A DNA stretch of 36,849 bases from Pseudomonas fuscovaginae SE-1 (GCF_000364705.1 NZ_AQOH01000026.1:1-36849), one strand, 5' to 3'. Shown: positions 20,533 through 29,562, counted from the first letter of the stretch. Notes: generated by a model not told the origin, from the letters alone. Numbers and translations: made by a program.

Positions 20533-21177
20533 CTGCAAGCTCCTGTTTCTGTTGAGCTGCGGCAATGCGTCGCAGGACTCTTTTATATGATTCATTAGCT
20601 TCCTACGTAAATCGCTGGGAAATGAAATTTACTTTTGCAGAATCTGTCGTAATCCCCTGAGGCCCGGATTTACTGGGTTTCACGGTTTCATTCGCTGACT
20701 TGCTGACAAAAGTTTCATGTTCTGCCAGCGGAAAATGCCGTGCTAGAGCGCCGCAATCGCAAGCGGTGAGTGGATTCCCCTGTGGCGAACAATATGTTGC
20801 AAAAGTTATCAGAGCTTCCGTTCTTGGAATTTTTTGTGCTAAATACCTTGGCCTCGGGAATAACGGGGCGCCCTGAAGTTTCGCAATATTTCCGGCCAGG
20901 CGGGTCGGATCGATGGAGAAAACCGTTTGGCATGGAAGCCACAGTCAACGCCTGCATCTACCCGGCAGCCCCCTGCCGCCACCTGCACCGTTCACCCCAA
21001 TCGCTCGGCGAGACGGCACTTTCTGCCTGAAGCTGCTGTGCTCGCCGTGAACGGGGTCCTGTGTTTTCCATGATTTCGACGTTCTGCCATCGACCTGGCT
21101 GTTTATACCCGGGGCGGGTGTTCCGGGGAGTCGGAAAGACCGCGGATAGGGAATTCAACCAACACAGGAGTAGAAGC
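20533..21177. other. 645-nt gene-free, relatively AT-rich stretch
   Basis: No ORF with a ribosome site and family-like sequence is seen on either strand; the short ORFs present look random. The first 330 nt are clearly richer in A+T than the surroundings. At 20819-20834 a short TTCC/GGAA hairpin is followed by TTTTTT, which could end a small RNA read on the plus strand, but the stem is only 4 bp. The last 120 nt hold the leader of the secreted-protein gene. Confidence 0.4.
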
Positions 21178-21627
21178 ATGAAGCTGTTCAAGTCGGTATT
21201 GTCGGTAATGGCCCTGGCCACCCTGACTGCCGGATCGGCGTTCGCCGGGCCACCGGTGACCGTGACCTTCAAGAACGTCGGTACCACCGATGTCACCTAT
21301 AAGATCATCACCAGCAACGAGGCCACCACCAACGTCAATGCGGTGCCCAAGCCGCAGACCCGTGTCCTTCAACCGGGAGATTCGGACACTTACACCGTCC
21401 AGAGCAATATCTCTCCGCTCGCCAACTATGCCAACCTTCGTTACACCAGTGGCAACAAGACCTGTACCTTCCTGGCCACGTATGTTGCGACACCCGGGGG
21501 ATTGGGCGCGACCATTCCTAAATGGAACAACACCGCGACCCCGAGCGGCGGCGCGGTGTGCACGGCAAAAGGGACTGGAGTCAATCTCTCTACCTATGCG
21601 TGGTCCGTCGAGTTCACGATGAAGTAA
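21178..21627 (+). CDS. Small secreted protein of unknown function
   Basis: The 149-residue product has a clear Sec signal peptide (MKLFKSVLSVMALATLTAGSAFA), cut after AFA, leaving about 126 residues. The mature part is rich in Thr, Val, Asn and Gly with many alternating hydrophobic residues (TVTFKNVGTTDVTYKI, NLRYTSGNKTCTFLATYV), suggesting a beta-sandwich. It has two cysteines that could form a disulfide. AGGAG lies 7 nt before the ATG at 21178. I do not recognise the family. A GC hairpin follows the stop, then a second orphan gene on the same strand. It is most likely periplasmic or exported further. Confidence 0.8.
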   Translation: MKLFKSVLSVMALATLTAGSAFAGPPVTVTFKNVGTTDVTYKIITSNEATTNVNAVPKPQTRVLQPGDSDTYTVQSNISPLANYANLRYTSGNKTCTFLATYVATPGGLGATIPKWNNTATPSGGAVCTAKGTGVNLSTYAWSVEFTMK

Positions 21628-21634
21628 GTCGGTG

Positions 21635-21660
21635 GCGGAGCCTGCGGGCTCCGCTGTCTT
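21635..21660 (+). terminator. Weak terminator after the secreted-protein gene
   Basis: GCGGAGCC (21635-21642) and GGCTCCGC (21647-21654) form an 8-bp stem with a TGCG loop, followed by TGTCTT. The T tract is poor, so partial read-through into the next gene is possible. Confidence 0.5.
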
Positions 21661-21757
21661 GCTGCCTGTCGCAGGCCTTCAAGTTTTCTGCTACGCGGCC
21701 GATAATGCTTCATGGGCCAAGGTTTCAGGAGTGGCCACTAACAGGGAGGGTCTCATC

Positions 21758-22525
21758 TTGGTAGGATCAATCAATTCCAATTCACTGTCCGGTCCCCAGC
21801 TCGCCAGTGTTTCGTCCGCATCGGGCGACTCGACCAAGGCCAGTGCGGCAGCTCCCGCGGCTGTCGCGCAGCAGGACACCAGTCGTCTTTCCACGCTCGC
21901 CAGGCAATTGAGCGAGAGTGCCACCAACGCCGCGACCAGGGATGCGAGTCTGAGCAGAAAGGAACTGGGGGCCAAGGCAGTCGAACTGCTGGGACAGATC
22001 GGCGGTGATGGCTACCTGGCCAACAAGGCGGCTCACGATGCCGAGGTGCCCGCTACCGACGATCCCGAGTTGCTGGCGCGGGCGCGCAATGCCACTGAGT
22101 TCGTCAATGGCAACGGCCGTAACCCCTTCGCCGGGATGTCGCGGGAGCAGCTTTCCCTGATCATTTATGATGATAGTGGCAATTTTACCGTCAACGAACG
22201 GCGTGCTGCCTTGAAAGAGGACTCCCGGCAGGAATATGCCTGGCGCCAGAAAGTCGTGGCCAGTGCGGTGGCCGAGTACAATGAGACTGGCAAGTTGACC
22301 AAGTTCTTCACGGCGGCGCTGGAACACTACAAGGAGCTGCCGGCGATCGAGCAGGCTCAGTATCCGAACAGTTATGAGGCCAAGCTGCAGGCCTGGATCG
22401 CCCTCGACTTCAACTACAAGACCCATACCGTCGAAGGTCAGGGCAGTGCGCAAGCAATACTGGACAAGGTGCTCGCGCTGGACAGCGAGACCTTCGACGA
22501 GAGCCGTTCAGGTCCGGCGGTCTGA
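21758..22525 (+). CDS. Conserved Pseudomonas protein of unknown function, probable TTG start
   Basis: The frame gives 255 residues from TTG 21758. That codon has an excellent ribosome site (GGGAGGG, 8 nt upstream), while the only ATG upstream (21632) lies in the hairpin after the preceding gene and would add 42 unlike residues. The first 40 residues are Ser/Ala/Asn-rich and probably disordered. The rest looks helical, with motifs FVNGNGRNPFAGMSREQLSL, YDDSGNFTVNERRAA, EYAWRQKVVASAV and ELPAIEQAQYP. There is no Sec signal or membrane segment. I recall related sequences only in pseudomonads and cannot assign a function. A bidirectional terminator follows. Confidence 0.7.
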   Translation: MVGSINSNSLSGPQLASVSSASGDSTKASAAAPAAVAQQDTSRLSTLARQLSESATNAATRDASLSRKELGAKAVELLGQIGGDGYLANKAAHDAEVPATDDPELLARARNATEFVNGNGRNPFAGMSREQLSLIIYDDSGNFTVNERRAALKEDSRQEYAWRQKVVASAVAEYNETGKLTKFFTAALEHYKELPAIEQAQYPNSYEAKLQAWIALDFNYKTHTVEGQGSAQAILDKVLALDSETFDESRSGPAV

Positions 22526-22537
22526 CGCTCCAATAAA

Positions 22538-22564
22538 AAGCCCCGCATCATGCGGGGCTTCTTC
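22538..22564. terminator. Bidirectional terminator
   Basis: AAGCCCCGCA (22538-22547) and TGCGGGGCTT (22551-22560) form a perfect 10-bp stem with a 3-nt loop. The plus side continues CTTC, and the minus side gives TTTTTATTG, so it serves the convergent genes ending at 22525 and 22581. Confidence 0.88.
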
Positions 22565-22580
22565 ATGGCGTTGCAACGGC

Positions 22581-23294
22581 TCAGTTGCCCTTTACGGCCT
22601 TGCCGTCGACGGTACCGTCCTGGAGCATGATGTTGTACTCCTTGCCGTCGGTCTCGACCTGGCGCAGGGCGACCAGGATGTAGCCCCAGTCCTTGGCGAA
22701 CCACATCTGGGTGATGCGCTTGCTCTGCGTCGGATCACGCACGCGCTCGACCTTGATCGCATCGATCGTGCCGGCCTTGGTCTGGACCTTTTCCGGACCG
22801 ATCACGCGGAAATCGTAGGTGTCGGTGTCGGTGCCTTCGGCGACCCGGTAGCTCATGCTTTTCTTGCCGGCGGCCACGTCACGCTGCAGGGCCAGTTGGT
22901 AGGTGGACTTGTCCAGCATGCCGCTTTCCAGCGGCAGGTTGACCGGGTCCTTGCCTTCGAAGCCGGTGACCTTGTTACTCGCCCAGTCGAAATCCAGGTT
23001 GATCTTCTTGGCCTTGCCCAGCCCGCCACGCTCGAAGGTGTAGGTCTGTGGCAGCAGCTTGTCCTTCTCGAGGCGGATGGTGCTTTCCTCGGTCAGGCTG
23101 GCGATCATCATGGAAGCCTTGAAGTTCAGGGTCCAGGTGCCGTTGTCGTTTTTCTTCAGGCTGCGTTCGGCCGAACCGCTCATGGGCAGTTGTTTCCAGT
23201 CTGCGGTATAGCTGGCGGAGAATGGCTGAAGATCCGCCGCCTGCGCCATGGGCAGGGCCAGCAGGGTAAGAGCGAAGAGCAAAGCGCGACGCAT
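22581..23294 (-). CDS. DUF3108 periplasmic protein
   Basis: This 237-residue protein has a Sec signal peptide (MRRALLFALTLLALPMAQA). It matches DUF3108 (PF11306), a beta-rich periplasmic or outer-membrane-associated fold, with the segments FSASYTADWKQLPMSGSAERSL, MIASLTEESTIRLE and WFAKDWGYILVALRQVETDG. Function is unknown. AGGAG lies 6 nt before the ATG at 23294. It begins 8 nt after the purN stop, so it is the third gene of purM-purN-DUF3108, an arrangement conserved in pseudomonads. The same terminator ends it and the convergent orphan gene. Confidence 0.9.
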   Translation of the reverse strand: MRRALLFALTLLALPMAQAADLQPFSASYTADWKQLPMSGSAERSLKKNDNGTWTLNFKASMMIASLTEESTIRLEKDKLLPQTYTFERGGLGKAKKINLDFDWASNKVTGFEGKDPVNLPLESGMLDKSTYQLALQRDVAAGKKSMSYRVAEGTDTDTYDFRVIGPEKVQTKAGTIDAIKVERVRDPTQSKRITQMWFAKDWGYILVALRQVETDGKEYNIMLQDGTVDGKAVKGN

Positions 23295-23302
23295 AAAATC
23301 TC

Positions 23303-23965
23303 CTAGGTTCGAATCGAATGGCCGCTGGCCGCGAGTAACTGGCCGTCCAGCAAGGCACCCTGTTCGCCAAGGCGCAAGCGCCCTTCGGCGAACCAGCGTA
23401 CCGCCAGGGGGTAAATCCGGTGTTCCTGGGTATGGACCCGTTGCGCCAGACTCTGCGCCGAATCGCCAGACTCTACCGTAACCACAGCCTGTACGACCAG
23501 AGGCCCGCCGTCGAGTTCCTCGGTGACGAAATGCACGCTGCAGCCGTGCTCGGTATCGCCGGCGTCCAGGGCCCGCTGGTGCGTGTGCAGGCCCTTGTAC
23601 TTGGGCAGCAGCGAAGGATGGATGTTGAGCAGGCGCCCCTGGTAGTGGCGGACGAAATCGGCGCTGAGGATGCGCATGAAGCCGGCCAGGACCACCAGTT
23701 GCGGATTGAAGGCGTCGATCAGTTCGATCAGGGCGGCATCGAAGGCTTCGCGGCCTTCGAAGGCCTTGTGATCCAGGGAGCGGGTTTCGATACCCGCGTC
23801 CCTGGCGCGTTGCAGGCCGTAGGCGTCGGCACGGTTGGAGATCACTGCGGCGATATGGGCCGGGTTGTCCCCGGTCCGTACGTCATCGATCAGGGCCTGC
23901 AAGTTGCTGCCGGAGCCCGACAGCAACACCACGACGCTGCAGGTCGGGCTAATCGGCTCGGACAT
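23303..23965 (-). CDS. purN: Phosphoribosylglycinamide formyltransferase PurN
   Basis: This 220-residue cytoplasmic enzyme formylates GAR with 10-formyl-THF in purine synthesis. SGSGSNLQALIDDV near 16-29 binds the phosphate of GAR. NIHPSLLPKYKGLHTHQRAL carries the catalytic Asn and His, and VTEELDGGPLVVQ carries the catalytic Asp. The start at 23965 shares one base with the purM stop (TGATG), so the two are coupled. A longer frame upstream only reads purM in another phase. Confidence 0.97.
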   Translation of the reverse strand: MSEPISPTCSVVVLLSGSGSNLQALIDDVRTGDNPAHIAAVISNRADAYGLQRARDAGIETRSLDHKAFEGREAFDAALIELIDAFNPQLVVLAGFMRILSADFVRHYQGRLLNIHPSLLPKYKGLHTHQRALDAGDTEHGCSVHFVTEELDGGPLVVQAVVTVESGDSAQSLAQRVHTQEHRIYPLAVRWFAEGRLRLGEQGALLDGQLLAASGHSIRT

Positions 23966-25023
23966 CAGTGAGCCTTGAGGTTCTTCAGCTCGACCTGGGC
24001 GGCGCCTTCGGCGGCCACGGCGATCTGGCCGATGACCCATGGCTGTTCGCCGGCTTCGCTCAGGACCTTCAGGGCGCTTTCAACGTGTTCCTGGGCGACA
24101 CAGATCACCATGCCGACACCGCAGTTCAGTACGCGGTGCATTTCGGTTTCGTTGACATTGCCTTTTTCCTGCAGCCAGTCGAACACCGCCGGACGCTGCC
24201 AGCTGGCCACGTCGATCACGGCCTGGGCACCGGCCGGCAGGACGCGCGGGATGTTGTCCAGCAGACCGCCGCCGGTGATGTGGGCCATGGCCTTGACCGC
24301 GCCGGTGTCCTTGATCAGCTTGAGCAGCGGCTTGACGTAGATGCGGGTCGGCGCCATCAGCAGGTCGGTGAGTGGCTTGCCGTCGAGCTGGGTGTTCTCG
24401 ATGTCGGCACCGGAGACTTCGATGATCTTGCGGATCAGCGAGTAGCCGTTGGAATGCGGGCCGGAGGACGGCAGGGCGATCAGGGCGTCACCGGTGGCGA
24501 CTTTCGAGCCGTCGATGATTTCCGATTTTTCCACCACACCGACGCAGAAGCCGGCCAGGTCGTAGTCTTCGCCTTCGTACATGCCTGGCATTTCAGCGGT
24601 TTCACCGCCGACCAGGGAGCAGCCGGACAATTCGCAGCCAGCGCCGATGCCGGTAACCACTTGGGCGGCGGTGTCGACATTGAGCTTGCCGGTGGCGTAG
24701 TAGTCGAGGAAGAACAGTGGCTCGGCGCCGCAGACCACCAGGTCGTTCACGCACATGGCCACCAGATCGATGCCGATGCTGTCGTGCTTGTTCAGGTTCA
24801 GTGCCAGGCGCAGCTTGGTGCCGACGCCGTCTGTGCCGGAGACCAGGACCGGCTGCCTGTAACCGGCCGGGATCTCGCAGAGGGCGCCGAAACCGCCCAG
24901 GCCGCCCATGACTTCCGGACGCGCAGTGCGCTTGGCCACGCCTTTGATGCGTTCGACCAATGCTTCACCGGCGTCGATGTCTACACCGGCGTCCTTGTAG
25001 CTCAGGGAGGGTTGCTTGCTCAT
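23965..25023 (-). CDS. purM: Phosphoribosylformylglycinamidine cyclo-ligase PurM
   Basis: This 352-residue enzyme makes AIR from FGAM and ATP, the step that closes the imidazole ring. Family segments are [20 protein letters not shown] at the N-terminus, [50 protein letters not shown] and [16 protein letters not shown]. The length is normal. It is the first gene of purM-purN-DUF3108, divergent from the DUF2066 gene. Confidence 0.98.
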   Translation of the reverse strand: MSKQPSLSYKDAGVDIDAGEALVERIKGVAKRTARPEVMGGLGGFGALCEIPAGYRQPVLVSGTDGVGTKLRLALNLNKHDSIGIDLVAMCVNDLVVCGAEPLFFLDYYATGKLNVDTAAQVVTGIGAGCELSGCSLVGGETAEMPGMYEGEDYDLAGFCVGVVEKSEIIDGSKVATGDALIALPSSGPHSNGYSLIRKIIEVSGADIENTQLDGKPLTDLLMAPTRIYVKPLLKLIKDTGAVKAMAHITGGGLLDNIPRVLPAGAQAVIDVASWQRPAVFDWLQEKGNVNETEMHRVLNCGVGMVICVAQEHVESALKVLSEAGEQPWVIGQIAVAAEGAAQVELKNLKAH

Positions 25024-25398
25024 GATCCAGGCCTATAGGGGGGATTCTTGGGTATCGACCGGGAACGACGGAACCACCGCAAAGACGAATGCAAGTCGGC
25101 TTTACCAGTTGTCCGGCCATTGCCGGTCTGCGAAGGCGCGCGATTTTATCAGGCTTGAGCAGCAGCGGCCATCCTCGGGCCGACGGGCAGGGCGATATCG
25201 GCGAAAAAATCCGTGGTTGTCGGCGCTGGCTGCATCGGGCGCGGCTGTATAAGGTATAGCCCCATCAGCCGCTCTCTTTGATGGCGGCGGAAAAACTTTC
25301 GTGATGGTATGAATGATGGCACTGCGCTGTGGTCACACGCCTGTCCCTTTGTATTCATGCGGTCGTTCAAGCCGTTTTCTGCCTGTCGGGAATTGTCC
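25024..25398. promoter_or_regulatory. Divergent control region between purM and the DUF2066 gene
   Basis: The 375-nt stretch has no credible ORF. On the minus strand GATAAAAT near 25144-25151 is a possible -10 for purM, with no clear -35. An imperfect dyad GGCTGTATAAGGTATAGCC at 25243-25261 could be an operator or a short hairpin; TATAAG inside it could be a -10 for the plus-strand gene. No PurR-type box was recognised. Confidence 0.3.
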
Positions 25399-26442
25399 AT
25401 GCGTTTGTTCAAGTTACTGAGTGCCGGTTGCCTGTCTTTGTTGAGCCTGGCGATCCATGCCGAAACCATCAATGGTCTGTACCAGGTGCGCGAACCGGTC
25501 AGCAGCCAGTCTCCCGACGAGCGCAACCAGGCCACCCAGCGGGCGCTGGAGACCCTGGTGCTGCGCCTGACCGGCGACCCCAAGGCCGTGCAGAGTGCCG
25601 GGCTGGCGGCGGTGCGCAAGGACCCGCAGCAGATCATCAGCCAATATGGCTATGACGCCGGGCCACCGGAGAGCCTGCAGGTGGATTTCGACCCGGTGAG
25701 CACCGACCGCGCCTTGCGCGGCGCCGGGTTGTCAGTGTGGGGCAGCAATCGGCCGGCGATTCTCGGCTGGTGGCTGAGCGATTCCACCGAGGGATCGAGC
25801 CTGGTCGGTGACGGTCAGTCGGCGGCCGAGCCGTTGCGCCGGGCGGCGCAGCATCGGGGCCTGCCACTGCGCCTGCCGATGGCCGATCTGGAAGAACAGC
25901 TCGTCGCTACCGCGAAGAACCTCGAAGGCTCCGACGCCTCGTCACTGCAGGCCGCGTCCGAGCGTTACGCTGCCGATGCCCTGCTGGCGGTGCATGCCCG
26001 CCAGAACGGTGCGCAGTGGGAGGCCAAGTGGCGCCTGTGGCTGGGGGACCAGAAGGAGCAGGGGACGGTGCAGGGTGCGGACACCGCGGCGCTGGCCGAT
26101 GCGGTGCTGCTGGCGGTGAGCGAGCGCCTGGCGCCACGTTTTGCCGTCAAGCCGGGCGTGGCCACGGAACAGTTGCTGGAAGTACAGGGCATGACCCTGG
26201 AGCGCTACGCGGCCCTGGAACGCCTGCTCGAGCCGTTCGGTGGGCGGCCGGTGAGTGTGGAAGGTGATCGCATCGTCTACCAGGTCAGCGGCAGCGCCGA
26301 GCAGTTGCGGGCGCAACTGGGGCTGGCGAAGTTGCAGGAGGTCCCGCCGGGCCAAGCTCCCGCACCGGCCGCACCGTCGCCCAGCAATCCCGCGGTGACC
26401 AGTACGGCTCCGGCTGCGCCACAGCTGCGTTTCCGTTGGTAA
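25399..26442 (+). CDS. DUF2066 periplasmic protein
   Basis: The 347-residue product starts with a Sec signal peptide (MRLFKLLSAGCLSLLSLAIHA) and matches DUF2066 (PF09839). Family regions are TINGLYQVREPVSSQSPDERNQA, ALETLVLRLTGD and ILGWWLSDS. The C-terminal 35 residues are Pro/Ala-rich and low in complexity. Function is not known. The start ATG 25399 has GGGAA 7 nt upstream; the ORF can be extended 30 codons but that would bury the signal peptide. It is followed after 37 nt by perM and later hda; this order is widely kept in gamma-proteobacteria. Confidence 0.9.
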   Translation: MRLFKLLSAGCLSLLSLAIHAETINGLYQVREPVSSQSPDERNQATQRALETLVLRLTGDPKAVQSAGLAAVRKDPQQIISQYGYDAGPPESLQVDFDPVSTDRALRGAGLSVWGSNRPAILGWWLSDSTEGSSLVGDGQSAAEPLRRAAQHRGLPLRLPMADLEEQLVATAKNLEGSDASSLQAASERYAADALLAVHARQNGAQWEAKWRLWLGDQKEQGTVQGADTAALADAVLLAVSERLAPRFAVKPGVATEQLLEVQGMTLERYAALERLLEPFGGRPVSVEGDRIVYQVSGSAEQLRAQLGLAKLQEVPPGQAPAPAAPSPSNPAVTSTAPAAPQLRFRW

Positions 26443-26479
26443 TTCATTTCTCTTCTATATATAAGGCTGGAAATCGTCC

Positions 26480-27553
26480 ATGACTGACATTCGCCGATGG
26501 ATCTGGCTTGGCGCGGCGGTTGTGCTGTGTTTGCTGGTGTACCTGCTGCACCCGATCCTTTCGCCGTTCCTGGTAGGGATACTGTTGGCCTACCTGTTCG
26601 ACCCGGTGGTCGATCGGCTGGAGAAGCTCGGCCTGTCGCGAACCTGGGGCGTGGTGACGGTATTTGCCCTGTTCACCCTGATCCTGATGACCTTGCTGCT
26701 GGTGCTGGTGCCCATGCTCGCCAAGCAGTTGGTGCGCCTCTACGAGTTGGCGCCGCAGGTGCTCGACTGGCTGCAGCATACGGCGATGCCCTGGGCGCAG
26801 CACAAGTTCGGCCTGGCGGATGGCTTTTGGAAGTTCGACAAGGTCAAGGCGGCCATCAGCGAGCACATGGGCCAGACCACCGACATCGTTGGCGTGGTGC
26901 TGGCCCAGGCCACGGCATCCGGTCTGGCGCTGATGGGCTGGCTGGCCAATCTGGTGCTGATCCCGGTGGTGAGCTTCTATCTGCTGCGCGACTGGGACTT
27001 GATGATGGCCAAGATCCGCAGCCTGTTGCCGCGCCAGCAGGAGGAACGCATCGTCGCGCTGGCGGGTGAGTGCCATGACGTGCTTGGGGCTTTCGTGCGT
27101 GGACAATTGCTGGTGATGCTCGCGCTCGGCGGGATCTATGCCGGTGGCCTGATGCTGGTCGGGCTGGAACTCGGGCTGTTGATTGGCCTGTTGGCGGGGC
27201 TCGCGGCCATCGTGCCCTACATGGGTTTCGTGATCGGGATTGGCGCGGCGATCACCGCCGGGCTGTTCCAGTTCGGCGGCGAGTTGTACCCGATGATCGG
27301 TATCGTCGCGGTGTTCATGGTGGGCCAGGCCCTGGAAGGGATGGTCCTGACGCCGTTGCTGGTCGGGGACCGCATCGGCCTGCATCCGGTCGCGGTGATC
27401 TTCGCGATCCTCGCCGGTGGCGAACTGTTCGGCTTCACCGGAGTGCTGCTGGCGTTGCCGGTGGCGGCGGTGATCATGGTGCTGGTGCGACATGTCCATG
27501 ACCTGTACAAGGATTCGGACCTGTACGGCGGCCAGGAAGATCCCGACCTGTGA
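26480..27553 (+). CDS. AI-2E/PerM-family transporter
   Basis: This 357-residue inner-membrane protein of the AI-2E transporter (UPF0118, PF01594) family has hydrophobic segments at both ends, such as WIWLGAAVVLCLLVYLLHPILSPFL and the repeated helices in LGLLIGLLAGLAAIVPYMGF. PYMGFVIGIGAAI and EGMVLTPLLVGDRIGLHPVAVIFAIL are the signature near the C-terminus. Some members export AI-2 or exchange ions; the position beside hda matches E. coli perM (yfgO), whose substrate is unclear. It lies 37 nt after the DUF2066 gene and is probably cotranscribed. Confidence 0.92.
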   Translation: MTDIRRWIWLGAAVVLCLLVYLLHPILSPFLVGILLAYLFDPVVDRLEKLGLSRTWGVVTVFALFTLILMTLLLVLVPMLAKQLVRLYELAPQVLDWLQHTAMPWAQHKFGLADGFWKFDKVKAAISEHMGQTTDIVGVVLAQATASGLALMGWLANLVLIPVVSFYLLRDWDLMMAKIRSLLPRQQEERIVALAGECHDVLGAFVRGQLLVMLALGGIYAGGLMLVGLELGLLIGLLAGLAAIVPYMGFVIGIGAAITAGLFQFGGELYPMIGIVAVFMVGQALEGMVLTPLLVGDRIGLHPVAVIFAILAGGELFGFTGVLLALPVAAVIMVLVRHVHDLYKDSDLYGGQEDPDL

Positions 27554-27559
27554 TGCCTT

Positions 27560-27585
27560 CCCCAATCCGGGGTGGGTGTTTTTTT
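27560..27585 (+). terminator. Weak terminator-like sequence after perM
   Basis: CCCC (27560-27563) and GGGG (27569-27572) can form a short stem, and a run of seven T follows at 27579-27585. The stem is short and six bases from the T tract, so efficiency is doubtful. Confidence 0.35.
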
Positions 27586-27805
27586 GAGAGGCTGCCCGGA
27601 GGGGCGGCCTCGAGCCGGCGAGTGCCATCATTCGCCGGCTGGCACCCTCCGTTGTCGTGCAGGTTTTGACGATTCTTTCCGTTGGATCGCGCAAACCTTT
27701 GATTTTGCTTGTGGTCTGTTGCATTGTGCGCCCGGCGTCACGGGTATAAACTTTGCAGACTTTACACAGAGGCCACTAACGGTTCCCGGGAACTGTTCAG
27801 TCAGC

Positions 27806-28510
27806 ATGAAACCGATTCAGCTGCCCTTAGGTGTGCGTCTACGGGATGACGCTACCTTCATCAACTACTACCCAGGCGCCAATGCCGCTGCACTCGGCTA
27901 TGTCGAGCGCCTCTGCGAAGCCGACGCCGGGTGGACCGAAAGCCTGATCTATCTGTGGGGCAAGCACGGCGTGGGACGTACCCACCTGTTGCAGGCGGCA
28001 TGCCTGCGTTTCGAGCAGATGGGCGAGCCGGCGGTCTACCTGCCGCTGGCCGAGTTGATGGATCGTGGGGTCGAACTGCTGGACAACCTCGAGCAGTACG
28101 AACTGGTCTGCCTGGACGACCTGCAGGTGGTCGCCGGCCGGGCCGACTGGGAAGAGGCGCTGTTCCACCTGTTCAACCGTCTGCGCGACAGCGGCCGGCG
28201 CCTGCTGATCGCTGCCTCGACCTCGCCCCGTGAGCTGCCGGTGAAGCTGGCCGACCTCAAGTCGCGGCTGACCCTGGCGCTGATTTTCCAGATGCGCCCG
28301 CTTTCCGATGAGGACAAACTGCGTGCTTTGCAACTGCGTGCTTCAAGGCGTGGGTTGCACCTGACCGACGAAGTAGGGCATTTCATCCTGACTCGTGGTA
28401 CCCGCAGCATGAGTGCGCTGTTCGAATTGCTCGAGCGTCTTGACCAGGCCTCCCTGCAGGCCCAGCGCAAGCTGACCATCCCGTTCCTGAAGGAAACCCT
28501 GGGCTGGTAA
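27806..28510 (+). CDS. hda: DnaA regulatory inactivator Hda
   Basis: This 234-residue AAA+ protein works with the DNA sliding clamp to stimulate ATP hydrolysis by DnaA and so prevent re-initiation. The clamp-binding motif QLPLGV is at 5-10. The modified Walker A WGKHGVGRTHLLQA starts near 51, VCLDDLQVVAG carries Walker B, and the arginine-finger region KSRLTLALIFQMRPLSDEDK is present. The start ATG 27806 gives the normal N-terminus (MKPIQLPL). An upstream extension reads 250 nt of intergenic DNA. TATAAA near 27746 could be its -10, lacking a good -35. Confidence 0.95.
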   Translation: MKPIQLPLGVRLRDDATFINYYPGANAAALGYVERLCEADAGWTESLIYLWGKHGVGRTHLLQAACLRFEQMGEPAVYLPLAELMDRGVELLDNLEQYELVCLDDLQVVAGRADWEEALFHLFNRLRDSGRRLLIAASTSPRELPVKLADLKSRLTLALIFQMRPLSDEDKLRALQLRASRRGLHLTDEVGHFILTRGTRSMSALFELLERLDQASLQAQRKLTIPFLKETLGW

Positions 28511-28740
28511 ACACCGGCAAGGCCCCGTGTTATCAAGGGCTGCAGGGTCTTCTGGTCAAAATCCAGGCGCAGAAAAAACACGCTGAAGTCAATTTTCAGG
28601 CGTTTGCGAGACGTTCGGGTATTAAGGCCTTAGATGTTTTCAAGATACGTCTGAGTCACAAATTGCCTCATAAAATTTGCAAATGAGGGTGATAGAAGGC
28701 ATAGTCGCACCTTCTAACAAACTCAGCCACGGTCGTGCCC
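28511..28740. other. Intergenic region between hda and the first NlpC/P60 gene
   Basis: The 230 nt become AT-rich toward the 3' half. CCTCAT (28674-28679 region) and ATGAGG shortly after it can pair as a 6-bp stem just upstream of the coding start. No ribosome site of normal quality is visible before the next gene. No ORF is supported. Confidence 0.35.
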
Positions 28741-29373
28741 ATGCTAAATCGCTTCGCACCCCTCGTGCCTCTCGCACTCGTTACCTTGCTTTTTGGTTGC
28801 GCGGCGCATACGCCAGTTTCGCAACAGCAGGTAGAAAATTCGGCCAAAACCGCTTCGGTTTCTGGCGTCAAATCCTCCACGGTGCTGGATGATGAACTGG
28901 CTACTGAAAAAGAACTCGCCGAGTTCTCCGACAGCAAGCCTTACCAGTTGCCCGTGCTGGCCGACAGCATTCTCGAGCGCGGTATGTCGCTGATCGGTAC
29001 CCGTTACCGTTTCGGTGGTACCAACGAGAGTTCCGGCTTTGATTGCAGCGGCTTCATCGGCTACCTGTTCCGTGAGGAGGCCGGTCTGGACCTGCCACGC
29101 TCCACGCGTGAGATGATCAACGTGAAGGCGCCGCTGGTTGCTCGCAACAAGCTCAAGCCGGGCGACCTGCTGTTCTTCGCCACCAATGGTCGTCGCGGTC
29201 GCGTCAGCCATGCCGGTATCTACCTGGGCGATGACCAGTTCATCCACTCCAGCAGCCGTCGCAGTGGCGGTGTGCGGGTCGACAGCCTGGGCGACAGCTA
29301 CTGGAGCAAGACCTTCATCGAGGCCAAGCGTGCCCTGGCGATGGCTCCCACCACCGTTACCGCCAGCAACAAG
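28741..29373 (+). CDS. NlpC/P60 peptidoglycan hydrolase lipoprotein, copy 1
   Basis: The reading frame encodes a 210-211-residue lipoprotein with stop at 29374-29376. The signal peptide ends LLFGC (C20). A spacer of about 60 residues precedes the NlpC/P60 domain (PF00877), a cysteine peptidase that cuts peptide stems of peptidoglycan. The catalytic triad is C102 (GFDCSGFIGYLF), H157 (VSHAGIYLG) and H169 (FIHSSS). ATG 28741 is preferred to GTG 28735 two codons upstream; neither has a clear ribosome site. A close relative follows at 29611 in the same orientation, so the two arose by tandem duplication. Confidence 0.9.
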
Positions 29374-29479
29374 TAAAAGACTCGGACGTATCGGGGCCAC
29401 CACGGGTGGCCTGCGTGCAGGCTGCTAAGCTTTATGGGTAGCCGGATTGTACAAAAAACGTCCGAAGTTAAAGTGATAC

Positions 29480-29507
29480 TTGAAGTTTGGTGCGTAAGCG
29501 CTAGAAT
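29480..29507 (+). promoter_or_regulatory. Sigma-70-like promoter upstream of the second NlpC/P60 gene
   Basis: TTGAAG (29480-29485) and TAGAAT (29502-29507) are separated by 16 bases. Transcription would begin near 29514, only about 20 nt before the terminator-like hairpin at 29532. Confidence 0.5.
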
Positions 29508-29531
29508 CCTGACTTATTGTTGAGTGCCTGA

Positions 29532-29562
29532 CCGCGCAAGTCCCGCCTGCGCGGTTTTGCTT
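29532..29562 (+). terminator. Terminator or attenuator before the second NlpC/P60 gene
   Basis: CCGCGCA (29532-29538) and TGCGCGG (29548-29554) form a perfect 7-bp stem with a 9-nt loop, followed by TTTTGCTTTCT. It lies 156 nt after the first NlpC stop but between the promoter at 29480-29507 and the next start codon, so it could end upstream transcripts or attenuate the downstream gene. Confidence 0.7.

Noticed and set aside
23968..25038. 356-codon plus-strand ORF opposite purM
   Set aside because: It is antisense to purM, without ribosome site or motifs.
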